Below, piece after piece: positions 10,974 to 22,060 of a stretch of DNA of 64,000 bases; within the stretch, counting starts at the first letter, position 1; each line of letters begins with the position of its first letter. Under the pieces are notes generated by a model. It did no database searches. It was not told the DNA's origin and saw only the letters and a program-made list of their open reading frames with translations. This DNA is from Marsupella aquatica (taxonomy: Eukaryota > Marchantiophyta). The translations under genes and the position numbers were made by a program. The DNA is taken from contig OZ316896.1 in assembly GCA_973895155.1 (NCBI GenBank), positions 11,718,001 to 11,782,000 of the forward strand, read 5' to 3'.

Positions 10974-11786
10974 GTGAGGTCAATCATCCATATCACTATT
11001 CACTCTTTGGTTGCCTTATCATGGAGGTCTCCACTTGACACTATTCTCTTGTTCAACATGGAAGGATCCAATGGGCAGAGGTGTTATCATGAGAAGTGCG
11101 CTGCACGGCTTGAGAAGTTTAGGACAACCATTACTGAGCTGAAATTGATAGCTCTTTCCGATAAGTTGTCAATATGGAGTTCTCCCAGGAGTTTTGGGGG
11201 CGAGCCTATGCATTATCCATTGCGCAGTCAGGAAGCCCGAAAACAGAGTCTCATCCCCGGCCTCTCGGATGATCTGACGGAGGGACACATTTGGCCTCTA
11301 CTTCGAAACTGATTTGAATGTGCAAATGCTCATGGCAGAGATGATAATGCTACATTCAACGCAATCAACAACATGCGTGTATTGTCAAGAGTTAGTAGGA
11401 AATGGAGATTCCTAATGACTCACTCGAAGGGATGGGCAGCCATAAAAGTGCTGCTGGACATTGTTGAAAACATATCTGAAAATTGACATTGGACTCGACA
11501 CTCAACCGCGTCCATGTTTTGAGTCCTCTTGCGTCAAATTCCTCCTATTGATGCCCTCGCGATGATGTCACCTATATCATTGAAGTCTTGGGTGGCATAT
11601 TATGTTTGGAGGACAGAGAGATATGAGAGGGATCTGTATGACAGTTTCTTTGACGAGGATGAGCTTGGAAGGGTCAAGCTATGGGTGGAGAACAGGCTAC
11701 ACACATTGTTGTGGTCTGACGATGTAGCGAGTTGGGAGAGCAACAATCCCGATAGTGGGTACGGGCTTCATAGTGATGACATTTGA
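10974..11786 (+). pseudogene. F-box-like paralogue, broken by three TGA codons
   Basis: In one continuous frame this matches the layout of the gene at 9,783. SLIPGLSDDLTEGHIWP is followed by a spacer, then VLSRVSRKWRFLM and KGWAA, then QIPPIDALAMMSPI against the partner's AFPPIDVWSRLSD. The frame is stopped by TGA at 11,310-11,312, near 11,485 and near 11,521, yet stays in register throughout, so substitutions rather than indels killed it. The likely original start is MEGSNGQRC near 11,059. It is probably a local tandem duplicate of its neighbour. Confidence 0.55.
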
Positions 11787-11959
11787 TCATTAGGGTTTAG
11801 GTCGGCCACCATTGTTGGTTTAGGTTTAGTTTAGAAGAATTTATCCTCACCTCTGGTAGTTTTGGTTCAGATTTCGTAACATGGACAAATTTTGTACGAG
11901 TTTGTGATTAATAAATTACTTGACATTTGCACGACAAACATGTTTGGCACGATGTTTTT
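11787..11959. other. Short AT-rich spacer
   Basis: Non-coding sequence between the broken F-box-like copy and the minisatellite, with one GGGTTTAGG word near 11,793. Confidence 0.5.
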
Positions 11960-12330
11960 TCAATGTCGGCTACCTTGCCGACATGCAGAACTCAGCTTGG
12001 GTCTCTGAGATGAATCTTGGTCAGATCTCGACGGCCTTCTCCGAGATATACTGGTGTACGTCAAATCGTTGGATGTACGTCTGATCGCCAATGTCGACCA
12101 CCTCACCGACATGCAAAACTTGGCGGGGGTCTCTGAGATGATTCTCGGCCAGATCTCGATGGCCTTCTCCAAGATATGCTGGCGTACGTCAGATTGCTGG
12201 ACGTATGTCAGATCGCCAATGACATGCAACACTCGGCGAGGGTCTCTGACACATTTTGCGATTTTGAGCACGCAACTTAGTTTTGAGCACGCAACTTTGT
12301 GAAGTTGGCGACCCTCGCCGAGATCTTTTC
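11960..12330 (+). repeat. Minisatellite, units of about 128 and 113 bp
   Basis: Units start ATGCARAAC at 11,983, 12,111 and 12,224. Each carries CTCTGAGATGAWTCTTGG, CAGATCTCGAYGGCCTTCTCC, GTACGTCARAT and a TGTCGACCACCTCACCGACA-like hairpin. The second unit lacks about 15 bp at that hairpin. The array fades out after 12,260. Confidence 0.8.
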
Positions 12331-12571
12331 CCAACACGAAACAGCCAAGCGTAGCATCTAACCCACCAAGGAGAGACAATGTATGAAGTTTCCAAAACAA
12401 TTATAGTAAAGATCAAGTCAGCGGTCTCGCTGACATTCTAATTTGGTCGCATTAATGTGTACGGAAAGGACATATTGGGTCCGCTTGAATGATTTTATGA
12501 TGTTGGCGAGTACGCCGACATATCCTTGCCAATGTCAGAGACCTCACCCACATCCCCTCACTATGGACCCT

Positions 12572-12645
12572 TCACTGATATCAGTCACTGATATCAGTGA
12601 CTGATATCAGTGACTGATATCAATTATCAGTCATTGATAACTGAT
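12572..12645. repeat. Palindromic microsatellite (ACTGATATCAGT)
   Basis: About four overlapping copies of the perfect 12-bp palindrome ACTGATATCAGT with a 14-bp period, then diverged TTATCAGTCATTGATAACTG. It can fold as a cruciform; no further function is evident. Confidence 0.8.
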
Positions 12646-12706
12646 GATGTTACCTATCTCCACCAATCCCATCCACCGTGGGTTTATAGTTAGTCTTGGG
12701 TTGGTG
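12646..12706. other. Short spacer before the Helitron remnant
   Basis: Nothing recognised between the palindromic microsatellite and the minus-strand Helitron coding remnant. Confidence 0.4.
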
Positions 12707-14275
12707 TCACACAGCTACAATACGCAGTAAAACCTTTGGCACCTCAACATCATCAATGCGGCTCCCAACATTTTTTAACATTCGCACATAAGGGTTGTGC
12801 GTATGGAGCATTTCTTGCAAAGAAGCAAGCACCTCCTCATCCAACTGAGCATGCGATTCATCCTGCAACCCAATATAAAATCCAATGAGACTCAATTTAT
12901 TGCAACAAAAAATGTGTCATAAGAGGAAGAAGCTTCTAGTTGTGCAAAATACCTGTTGCCCACCTCATTCCCTGTGTCATGAATATAGAGTTGAGCAAAC
13001 TAAGGACCTCTTTGTCAGGCGACAAGATGATATAAAGCTCCTTGGATGCGAAACGAATATGGGCCATGATTGACCCCTATTGTCAATCCTAACACCTATG
13101 GATGTAAATGCCAAGGCATTATTGTACCCTCTAATATTCTTCCAAAAGGTTGTAACTGCAACATTACTTCCAATCAACAAACTCCGCAAAGGCTCCAAAG
13201 GAGCACCAATTGGAGGCAAATCCACTTTCCCATTGGCACAACACATTGTGAAGCATGGATGACGTTGCATTCTGGAAGAGCTTTGCAACATGGACACTCA
13301 ATGTCTATCCATCCCAAATGGTGTCGGCCCATGGCAGGATCCAAAGGTTGTTGTGCCTTTGGCAAACATTGGATCTCTTCCAATCTTTGATGTTTTCAAA
13401 AAATATATTTTGCACTAGGTTGAGCCAGGGTAACCGGTGCAAGGTCACTCCCTCCACATTCTTGTTGGAGGGTGTGCTCAATCTCTTCTTCCCCCTCTTC
13501 ATCTGACAAATGTAAGGTGCCCTCAACAAACGTGTCAAAGTGACCACCACCATCATCAAGAATAGGGCCCACTTCCCCATGCAAGGCACCATCAATGAGG
13601 TAATCCTTGTCAAAGATGTCAGGGTCAACTTATACACTATTTGGTATTGATTCATAGGGCGGAATGACACACATGGAGTCAACTCCATCCTATAAAGCAC
13701 ATGAATGAGCCAATCCTCATCAAAGACATTGGGATCTCTCGGCTCAGTGTTGGGTATGGGCTCACATGGAGGGGTAGGCATACATTGCTCCAAATAGTGG
13801 TCAGTCTCACATGCATCCAAGGCACTTGGGGCATCCTCTCGACTGGCCCTCATGGCCATGGATCTGGCCATGCAATGCCTAGTCCATCCCTCTTGCTTCA
13901 CAAAGTAATTGTCTCACACTACTTGCACGGCCAGACACTGCAATAGGTCCCAAAGTTGTCTCCTCAATGGGGGGCCAATGATGTTGTTGATGCCCCTCAT
14001 ACAGACCTTGCTTCCTATTGCAGTTGTCTCCCACTAATGGCCCTCGGTTCTTCTACCGCAATTGGCACACATGATGGTGTGGGAACTACTATTGGAACCA
14101 AGGGCCCCACACTGGGCGAGATGCTTTGTTCAGGTTTGGCATGGACCTGGGGCACACCATTCTCCACTTGCAACCGTTGTTAGGCATATTTCTGGCGATG
14201 CCTTGCATTTATTGCATCCTTGTTCTGAGCATATTGCTCACGATTTGTCTCTAATCTCTCCCTCGGAGTTCTCAT
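12707..14275 (-). pseudogene. Helitron Rep/helicase-type protein, N-terminal remnant
   Basis: Read on the minus strand from the ATG at 14,275. The start is MRTPRERLETNREQY, a typical basic Helitron N-terminus. Near 13,310 is WIDIECPCCKAL, then CCANGKVDLPPIG, then NIRGYNNALAFTSIGV near 13,130. Near 12,860 comes LDEEVLASLQEMLHTHNPYVRM. This is the order found in the Helitron_like_N domain, which precedes the rolling-circle HUH nuclease. The frame is shifted several times (for example near 13,000, 13,290 and 13,700) and has stops, and the nuclease and helicase parts are missing. It is therefore a truncated, dead copy. Helitron termini (5' TC, 3' hairpin plus CTRR) were not located. Confidence 0.75.
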
Positions 14276-14689
14276 GTTGCCCAAAAAAATTCAACCCCTT
14301 TAATCATCTACATCCAACCCACAAAATGGATGATTATTTTTTAAAACCCAAAATCATTCAAACTTGACACACCCCTAAGTATATTGAACGCAGGCTGGGC
14401 CACACCATTGGAAGAGACTTGAGATTTTCATGGGGACCCCGAATATCCGTTGAGGATACTGCTTATTGGGACCCCTCATCTCACCCTCCCAACCTTGAAG
14501 GCAATCCAAAATGTCTCTTGCCCCTATGGTATCCTCTTAGCTTGCACCGGCTCATGCAACCATACTAAAGATCTGCCAGGCATGTGATAAATCTACAAAC
14601 CCCTTGTCATCTGAACAAAGAGGGTATGCCACACAAATATCCCAAGCTCTCATTGGTCCCACTCCAATCATCCATGTTCCATTAGGCTA
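14276..14689. other. Non-coding flank
   Basis: No coding signal. Possibly the 5' leader of the Helitron remnant on the minus strand. Confidence 0.4.
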
Positions 14690-14826
14690 CCAAAATCCAT
14701 TGGGGTGACCCGAGAATTTTAGAGAGGCTTCCAAAATCCATTGGGGTCACCCAAGAATTTTAGAGAGACTCCCAAAATCCATTGGGGCCACCTGAGAATT
14801 TTAGAGAGGCTCCCAAAATCCTGTCC
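14690..14826 (+). repeat. 41-bp minisatellite flanking the CACTA element
   Basis: Units beginning CCAAAATCCATTGGGG start at 14,690, 14,731, 14,772 and 14,813 (the last partial), a 41-bp period. Similar CATTTTTGGGGTCACC wording continues at 52,496 on the other side of the CACTA element, as expected if the element landed inside this repeat. Confidence 0.85.
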
Positions 14827-14829
14827 CAC

Positions 14830-14858
14830 CACTACTACATATCGGCCCCTTTTGCGAA
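14830..14858 (+). repeat. CACTA left terminal inverted repeat
   Basis: Starts CACTACTACATATCGGCCCC and ends TTTTGCGAA. It matches the right end on the opposite strand, with a one-base length difference in the middle. Confidence 0.92.
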
Positions 14859-15583
14859 GGTGTTTTTTGAAGTCGAAAAGGCCTTGCGATGTTAGAACCT
14901 TCAGATATTTTGTGATGCAACACGCATCACAATATCCCATGCTCTTACCATCGCACATTCACGTTGTGAAGCTACATACATCGCAATTAAGTTTTGATGT
15001 TATTGACTTCGCAACACGTTTAGATACTAGTTGTCTCGCAACGACTTTGTGAGTCCGCGACCATCGCGACCGTATTTGGATACATTTTGGTTCATAATTT
15101 AGTGAGACTAATACTATCACAAATGGTTTGTGAACCTATTATGTTCGGAAAGTGTTGTGAAGAACGGTGGGTTGCAAAGTACCGAAGCCAATTTGGTCGC
15201 AAGTTTGAGAACGTATTTGTATCACAAGTACCGATGGAATTGGATTCACAAGAGGTTCAGAAATTCCTTCCTGTCTGGTTCAAAAAATGTTTCACAAAGA
15301 GAGTTGTTTGCAAAGTTTTCAGAATGGAAATTTTTGAGAGAAAACTTTAGAAGATGGAGAATGCATGTGTTTAGGTTATAAGCTAGGGATTTAAAAAAGG
15401 TGGCATGCATGAGGAGAACTTTTCTAGTGGCTAGGGTTGCATGTATAGCAGTAAAATGAAATTTCAAAGTCCAAGTGTTTGTAAGACAAAAGAAGAAAAT
15501 AAATAGGTAAATATAAATAAAACCATGATAGTTAATATAATCACAATTATACGCTCACAACAAGTTTTACTACTAGTGATGCA
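14859..15583. repeat. CACTA left subterminal region and tnp2 3' trailer
   Basis: Short words related to TTGCGAA, TCGCAA and CATCGCA recur near 14,850, 14,884, 14,950, 14,989, 15,008, 15,033, 15,057 and 15,198. In En/Spm, subterminal repeats bind the TNPA protein, and these words are the obvious candidates here. The AT-rich stretch 15,350-15,583 should hold the tnp2 3' untranslated region. Confidence 0.6.
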
Positions 15584-16612
15584 TCAAACTTGGTCCTCAT
15601 CCTCTCCTCCGTTTGACACAATAATAACTTCAGGTTTTTCTGAGATAATGGAACGAGATCGTGGCACATACGGTATAACAACTGACCACTCCTCTGGGTC
15701 TGGTGGGTAGGGAATATAGAAACACTGCTCAAGGTGACTTGGGAATGTAAACGGTTCAGATGTTTGCCAATGAGATGGTTGAAAGCTAGTTGCTGATGTC
15801 TTCAGTCGAGTAAACCCACAATCATCAAGAAGTACTGTGCGATTCTCACCAACCAAGTGAATTTTGAACCACTTACACTTGAAGACATACTCTTCAAATT
15901 TTGTATCCGCATCATAGGATACAATCAAGATCTCCTCTATCTTCCCATAGTGAGGCACCACATCTCGGATGACATTGGTGTCATGGCGGCTACTTTGTGA
16001 ATCCTGCATGAACTGCCCTTGAACTCCACAGTCAAAAGTTCTACCCCTCTTCTCATCAAGGTCAGAAATCCTGAAATGTCTCCCTTGTGTCCATATTGCT
16101 GTTATGGTCTGAACAAGTCTCAAAGGGCCATGAACAATTGTTCGAACCTCAAGAGTCATATCTGGAAAATGTGATACACTCTCACCTTGGGCCACCATAG
16201 CATCCAACTGAAGTACTTTCTCCCTCATATACTCAAGGAACTTTGGAAAATTCCTTGGACGACGACTCTCCCTCTTTGCATCCTCATAAAACTCTCTCCA
16301 TTCTTCCATCACAGTACTATTACTCAACATGAAAGTAGTCATATGTGTCAACTCCACTCCGGTCAGTAAGCGTGTTTTTTTGGCTCCTGTTAAACGATCC
16401 TCCTCCATTTCTCTCTCTTCCATCCAACTGCGTGGACAACTAGGATCAATGGTAGCTAAGATGTTGCTGCAATAGAACATACTCTCAGCTGCCAAGTATC
16501 CTGTTGCCATGCTCCCCTCCACTCGTGCACGATTCCGTACATAAGCCTTTAACACAGCCATATACCTTTTCAACCAATACATCCAACAACAATGCACTGG
16601 ACCAGCAATGGC
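15584..16612 (-). pseudogene. tnp2: CACTA tnp2 transposase, C-terminal part (DUF4218 end and DUF4216)
   Basis: Reading down from 16,612 the frame gives AIAGPVHCCWMYWLKRYM and VLKAYVRNRARVEGSMA, the second half of DUF4218. Near 16,090-15,700 come HFRISDLDEKRGRTFDCG, YGKIEEILIVSYD, VFKCKWF and LEQCFYIPYPPD, a clear DUF4216. The stop is at 15,584. The other half of DUF4218 ends at 20,632, on the far side of element B, and the two sides share the duplication AACCT. The segment itself is open. Tnp2-type proteins are the catalytic transposases of CACTA elements. With its gene cut three times and carrying TGA stops elsewhere, it cannot be made as one product. Confidence 0.9.
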
Positions 16613-16617
16613 AACCT
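16613..16617. repeat. Target duplication of element B, left copy
   Basis: AACCT here is repeated at 20,627-20,631, directly flanking element B. Confidence 0.85.
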
Positions 16618-16629
16618 TGTCACGTCGTA

Positions 16630-17514
16630 GGCTTCGGCCTTAACTCAGACTTCAGCTTAGACGGGCACATCCCTCGTAAATCTGAGGGTTCGGGCAGGAA
16701 GGGAAGCACGTAATGCACCTTATTCTCATAAACTAGCGCTAAGTGCGCCTACTGCTAAATACGGATACCTCCTAGGTATGGTTTGTGTTCCGCCGCCGGA
16801 ACGTACCTTAGTCGATAGCAGGATCGACCCCAGCTTAAGGGCTTCTAAGCCTTCGTGCTGTCCGCCTTCGATCCGGATTCGATGATACAGGTCCCCAACC
16901 CGTGCTCGCAACCACTTACCCGCAGGCTGCACCCTGTGCACGTCTCGGGTAGTGCATTCGGCCTGGCGCTGCCACCCATATACGAGAAACCCACACAGAT
17001 ATGCGCACACATGCATACAATCTCTATTTACACGGAGGAAAATGATGGGAAAGGATTTTACTACAAAGGGGATATATGCGTACACTTAGTTGACCCGACA
17101 GCCCTGGAATGAATAGGTTCAAGGCCGAGGGTGCACACTACAACGGAGCGCGGCTCCGCACTCGCCCGACGAGCTTAGTCCTACCCCCTCCCCTTGGTAC
17201 TCTTTCATTCCCAGAGGTCGGGACTCCCCGCATATCCCCCGGATGTCCGACTCTGAAACTAAAAACCCCCCCTGCCTCTACCGAGGGGTGCACTAAATAC
17301 TAAGAGCCGAGGGACGGGGTGTCCTCTCGCCGAAGATTCGCTGACTAAGGTCCTAACTAAGCTGACAGTCAGGCCGGAAAACGGCTGTGTCTTATTAGAA
17401 AATCCTAATCTACGCAGGCTGGACAGCAGGGCAGTGCTGCTGTACCTAAGGCAGATGCCTGTCCCAAGAGCCTGATTAAGCCAATCCTAATCCTAATCTA
17501 TTCCTACTCCGCCG
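16630..17514 (-). other. Element B 3' non-coding region
   Basis: About 0.9 kb without a credible frame, downstream of the stop at 17,515. It contains the GGCGGCGGAA motif followed by CAAACCATACCT, similar to CCGGCGGCGGAATCC then AAACATACC at 47,224-47,246 in element A. Confidence 0.5.
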
Positions 17515-20168
17515 CTAATGCCTGGCACGCTTGCCAGAGCCGCCCGAATGGGAACGGCCATCCCGCTGCCTTCGAAGCCTGTCATTGTCCGCTTTGAGGA
17601 GCTGGACCTGGTCCAGCAGAGATTCGTTCTCTTGCCTCGCCGCGTCCGTCTCCTCTGCTGCCTCCTGACATGCCTCCTCCAGCTGCTGGGCGTCGCTCGT
17701 CAGTTTAGCCGCCAGCTGATCCTGCTTCTCGGCCTCAGTTTGGAGCCGCGCTATCTCGGCTTGCAGCGTGGCTATCTCCGCCGTGTCCCGCTGGGCTCGC
17801 TCCTCGGCCCCCTCCAGTCTTTCTGCCAGGTGACAGCTTGTGTCTTCAAACTATCAATCTGGTTCCGGAGTCGTGTAATCTCGGCCTCGTTCCCAGCTTT
17901 GGCCTGTTCGGCCAGGGCGGTAAGAGCGTACGCCTTTGCTAACAACTCATCGGCGGCTGCAACCTTGGGTCGTAGTTGCAGAAGCTCAGCCTCTTGAGCC
18001 GCCACTTCGTTCTTTAGGTACACGGACTCCACCCGGTACCGCTCTATCCTCTAAAGGGCCTCCGACTGGGCCCGACCTGCCTTTACGGCGGCAACCAACT
18101 CCTGATTGAAGAAACAGGCTACTTTCCGGGCCATGAACTCCCCGGTATCCCGGGCAATTTGATGAGAGAAATCTCCCAGAAGCCCGTTCAGGAACGTACC
18201 CTGTACGAAGAGTTCCGGGTGGTCCAAGTTGTGCCTGTCCGGATTTGGGCACGGGCAGATGTCAACACGCGCAGGGGCCGGGGCAGTGACGTCCAGCCCG
18301 GGGGACATAACGTTGGAAGGGGCTAGAGTATCCTCCTGCAGCGATGTCCGGTTCTCCATAATTGCCACCGGCGGGTCCTTGGGAGACCCGGGTTCGGGTA
18401 AGACCTCTGCCGTACCAACTTCTGTACTTAGCTCGGCTAGTTGGGTCGCATCAACGGTTGCGACGACCGACCCCTCCGGCGCCTCCTCGGTTACGGTTAC
18501 AGCTATTTGTGGAGGTGGGGTGGGTGAAGCTGGCGTGTCCACTGGACTTTGGGCCTCGGGTTGGGGCCGTCTCTCCAATGCCGGAAAAACCCACCTAGCT
18601 GGGACCAGCTTTGTAACGTTGATGCGGGGAAGGGTTCGTCGATCAAACCGGGCGTACCACTCAAGAATGATTTCGATGTGGCTAGCGAAATACGCCTTCC
18701 CGCCAATGTACAGCGTCTTCCTTCGCCGCTCCATCTCTTCATGGAATTTCTTAGCGAAGTACGACGCCCATTTCCTAGGTCGATAGTTCTCGACCTGGAT
18801 AACCTGGGCGGCGGAGATCTCCCCCCGGGGTTCCATCATGTGGAGAGCGTACCTTTGGAACTCCAGCCGCTCAGCTATCTCGGGCATGAGGCAGGTCCTC
18901 ATCACGAACCCGTTGTCTACTGCTCCCTCTAAGGGAAAACTTGAAGATTGGTACTTGGCCCCCTTGCCCCCGGGAGCCCGTGATTTGACTCGATGGTCAC
19001 CTTCGGGTAACCCAAAGATCATCTTGAGCCGTTCTTCTGTGAGGGACATATTCCTTCCCCGCAGCCGAGTCTGTTGACGTACGTCGTCATAATTCTTGAC
19101 GAATTCTGTCATGTCCTCCCTGTAGTACCTGCAAGTGTTCCAGGGGAGAGAGGCGAGGTGCTCAAATCCCTGAGTCTTCAGGTACACCGCATGCTTGGGA
19201 TGGAGGATGTTGCTATGAACGTTTTCCCCCATGCGGTGCATCGTCACCTTGGCTACGGCTACCGTGGCCAACGGTAACCCGGATGCAGTGGCGGATTCCT
19301 TCCTCTTCTTTCCCCGTGACTGACTCGGGGAAGGTGATACTTCCCCATCCTCCCGATCGGGCCTGGGGAGTGCCACTGCCGTTGGTAACGGGCCCGGGGC
19401 GGCCACGGTCACCATGTTGTCTGCTGGGGCCGCTCCTGGGGTCAGAGCAGGGGGTGGGGACGATATAGTGTCGGCCCCCCGAGCGCTTGTTCCTCTGGGC
19501 CGCCTGGTCAAGGGTGGGGTAGCCTCATCGTCATCGCTAAGATCCACAGCGTTGATGACGGAGCGTACCTGTGCTGGCTGGGTGATAGGTGGTGGGGTTT
19601 GGCTAGGCTGCGGCTGAGGCTGAAGCTGAAGCTGAGCCTGAGGTTGAGGCTGGGGTTGCATGGGCACGGGTACGGGTACGGGCACGGCTGAGTTGGTCAT
19701 GTTGGTCGATGGCCGAGTTCCCATGAAGCTCTGCAGGTGCTGGTAGAAGTTCTCCGAAGCGAGTGCGGACGCCCTTGTCAAACGGTTGGTACTGGACTCG
19801 CCGTTAATGACAGCCCGAACCTGGGCAGGGATGTGGTCGAAGTGATGTCGCTGCAGGTCGATTGTACCCGGGATGTTGAAGACCTCGTTCGGAAGCCGAA
19901 GCAATGCTTCCCAGAACCCGATATATTTGTCTCCGTTGAAGAAGTACCCAGATACCTCTGCTGGTCGGTAAAGCTCGCTCTGAGATGGGTAGTCAAAGTT
20001 AAGGATGTAGTGGTGTCGTCCTGCTAGGCGGATGGCTCTCTCGTATTCGCGTTCGATTTCGTATCGGCGCGGGTTGGCGTGTTTCAATGAATCGGCCAAG
20101 TGCCTTCCGGTAGATAGGAACTGCGTCCAGAATCGAATGGCCGAGCTGGAGAGGATCATGTGCGACAT
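17515..20168 (-). pseudogene. Element B protein: mobile-domain-like plus coiled coil
   Basis: Starts at the ATG at 20,168, about 95 bp below a TATA box. Order: helical region with RFWTQFLSTGRHLAD; a Gln/Pro-rich linker near residues 165-190; and a 'plant mobile domain'-like block at about residues 340-510. That block contains LRGRNMSLTEERLKMIFGLP, NGFVMRTCLMPEIAERL and HIEIILEWYARF. Then comes a low-complexity acidic/Pro linker and a long coiled coil. A TAG at 18,053-18,051 (after SEAL) interrupts the frame, which continues in register into the coiled coil. One frameshift follows near 17,835, and the end is GGSGKRARH at 17,515. Element A encodes a protein of the same layout. I see no nuclease, polymerase or integrase. 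It may be a gag-like or accessory protein of a non-autonomous element. Confidence 0.65.
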
Positions 20169-20260
20169 TCAGAGGAGATAGTAGTGGCGACCTAGAGAGA
20201 ACGAGAGAGCTGGGGTCAAAGCTGGCGCGCGGACTGGTGCACTACAAAGGGTTGGCTCCC

Positions 20261-20270
20261 CTTTTATACT
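20261..20270 (-). promoter_or_regulatory. TATA box of element B
   Basis: AGTATAAAAG on the minus strand, about 95 bp upstream of the ATG at 20,168. Downstream of it is a pyrimidine-rich leader (GCTCTCTCGTTCTCTC), as in many plant transcription start regions. Confidence 0.6.
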
Positions 20271-20626
20271 TTGAGGGCTTGTCGATCCCCGACGTCTCCT
20301 CGACGCCCATAGGCTGAACCGCTCACGCTTGTGGTGTACCGGCCACTCCGCCGGTTTGAGTCAGCGTGCGTCAGTGGCCGCTTCCTTAAGTTCGTTATAC
20401 GGACCCGAGGGAGGGGCCCTTCCACGCTCGTAACCCGGGTGTGCGAATAGCGACCCGCCGCCAGCCCGAACCTGAAGTCCCCCTTATTGCCTAATGATGT
20501 CCTACCCCTAATGATTACCTAAATACTGTCGTTATGCTAATAATAGCGGCCTAAGACCCACCTAACGCGCGTGCCGAGCGCAGTTAGACTGAATCACTCA
20601 TTAACCGCCGTACCGGCGGCGTCACA

Positions 20627-20631
20627 AACCT
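20627..20631. repeat. Target duplication of element B, right copy
   Basis: AACCT, matching 16,613-16,617. Confidence 0.85.
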
Positions 20632-22040
20632 CCCTCACAAGATGAACAAGTAAATGTACTTGACAATCAAAGAAGGAAGGAGGGAGGGCCTTCTCTAACT
20701 TGCACACTACCTCTGCTGCCAATACCTCCATCCGTGGGATCTCTTCTTCATATATTTCCTTTGAGCATATCCATCTCAACAAAGTGCCCAATGACCATAG
20801 GGCGTCTTGCATTTCTTCACTGCCCAAGCCTATGATTGCCACAGGAAGTATATGTTGTAGTAAACGATGATAGTCATGTGTCTTCAAATACATTGGCCAC
20901 TTATGACTGTCCTCCATCCCAAAAGCTTTCCGAAGATTGGCACCATAGCCTGTAGGAAACCGCATCTGACCTATGCATTGTCGAAACTCTCTTCTTTCAC
21001 CAACACTCAAAACCCAAGGAGCTGAAGGACGGTGTTCCATCCCTGTTGATGCATCAACTGTTATCCATACATCTGGATGTCGTTCTAGATCCTGGCATGC
21101 CTCCCTAAAATTATGGTCCTTTTCTCCATAAAAATGCTTGATCAAAGCCTTCCCAACGTTTCCCTCTATATGCATGGGGTCTAACAAATGATGAATCTTC
21201 AACTCTGGCCAATACGGCAATGTGGCTAGTATACTCCACCTCGTCAACCCACTTCCATCAAATGTCATGGGGTCGTTAGGGTCTGCCACCCTATCAGCTA
21301 TGGATTTCCAATGTGCAAAGGATGTACACTCAGGTATGTCACGCTCATCACCATTGATCATGTCAAAGTCTGAAAATAGAAGGGGGTCAGACCTCATCTC
21401 ATGTCCAAGTGGAAGAAACTTGGTATGCCCAAGGTAGATTATCTTGCGAAGCCATCTTGAGTACTTGGCCATATCTTCAAGGCTTGGACCACAAGTGGAG
21501 CATGCCTTATACCCTTGAGTTTGTAACCCTGAAACAAACCCAAACCCTGCAACAAACCCAAACCAAAATAACTTTCTCAATTAGAGTCAAAGGATTTAAA
21601 AAGTTCATGTACATACATAAATATGAGGGACTTCTTTTAAAACAAACTCGCTATTACATAAAAAAAACACCAATCCATACCCCTTACCAGGATAGTCATG
21701 CATGGTCCACATATTGATTCCCTTCAATTTGAAGACACGTGGTAATCCCCCTGTAGTTTTTCGACCATCATAGGCCCACACACCGTCCCATAATTTTTGG
21801 AGTTCCCCAACCAATAGTGCCAAATAGGTGTCCATGTTTTTTACCTTAGATGGACCTGGGATAATCAATGATAGCAATAAGAAGCCCTTTTTCATGGACA
21901 ACCATGGTGGAAGATTGTAATTCATAACAACCACCGGTCAAACTGATGTTGGGCGTCCTTTCCCATGAAGGGAGTGTGGGCTGACCCCATCCAATGCCAA
22001 CCCCAACCTCACATGACGAGGGTCATGTGCAAACTCTGGC
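20632..22040 (-). pseudogene. tnp2: CACTA tnp2 transposase, central part (Tnp2 family and start of DUF4218)
   Basis: Top to bottom: WPEFAHDPRHVRLGLALDG at about 22,035, NLPPWLSMKKGFLLLSLI near 21,900, and WTMHDYPG ending at 21,688. Then an intron 21,687-21,529 (GTAAGG...TTTCAG), GLQTQGYKACSTCGPS, and LLDPMHIEGNVGKALIKH near 21,180. HKWPMYLKTHDYHRLLQHIL is near 20,880, and LPPSFFDCQVHLLVHLVREV runs up to element B. These are the landmarks of the Transposase_21 (Tnp2) family and DUF4218. A TGA at 21,940-21,938 replaces the Trp expected before PVV. The upstream edge at 22,040 abuts element C, and the codons split there rejoin those at 40,923. Confidence 0.9.
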
Positions 22041-22048
22041 CATTGTGC
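22041..22048. repeat. Target duplication of element C, left copy
   Basis: CATTGTGC, repeated at 40,915-40,922. Confidence 0.85.
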
Positions 22049-22060
22049 CCTGGGCCCTCA

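Larger units (their letters stand above)
16618..20626 (-). mobile_element. Element B, 4,009 bp, TGT...ACA ends, inserted in tnp2
   Basis: In coding orientation (minus strand) it starts TGTGACGCCGCCGG at 20,626 and ends CCTACGACGTGACA at 16,618, flanked by the 5-bp duplication AACCT. Excising it restores the DUF4218 reading frame of tnp2. I looked for a copy of its first bases near its 3' end and found none, so it has no recognisable long terminal repeats. The tips form only a weak inverted repeat (TGTSACG). It is visibly GC-richer than its surroundings. Its protein and a 3' motif (GTTCCGGCGGCGGAA, 16,786-16,805) are shared in form with element A. Confidence 0.85.

Noticed and set aside
12572-12645. 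Palindromic ACTGATATCAGT run as an operator or recombination site
   Set aside because: Simple 14-bp microsatellite with decaying edges and no gene organised around it.
16618-20626. Elements A and B as ordinary LTR retrotransposons
   Set aside because: Despite TG..CA ends and 5-bp duplications, I could not find the 5' start repeated near the 3' end or the 3' tip repeated near the 5' end, and there is no pol.
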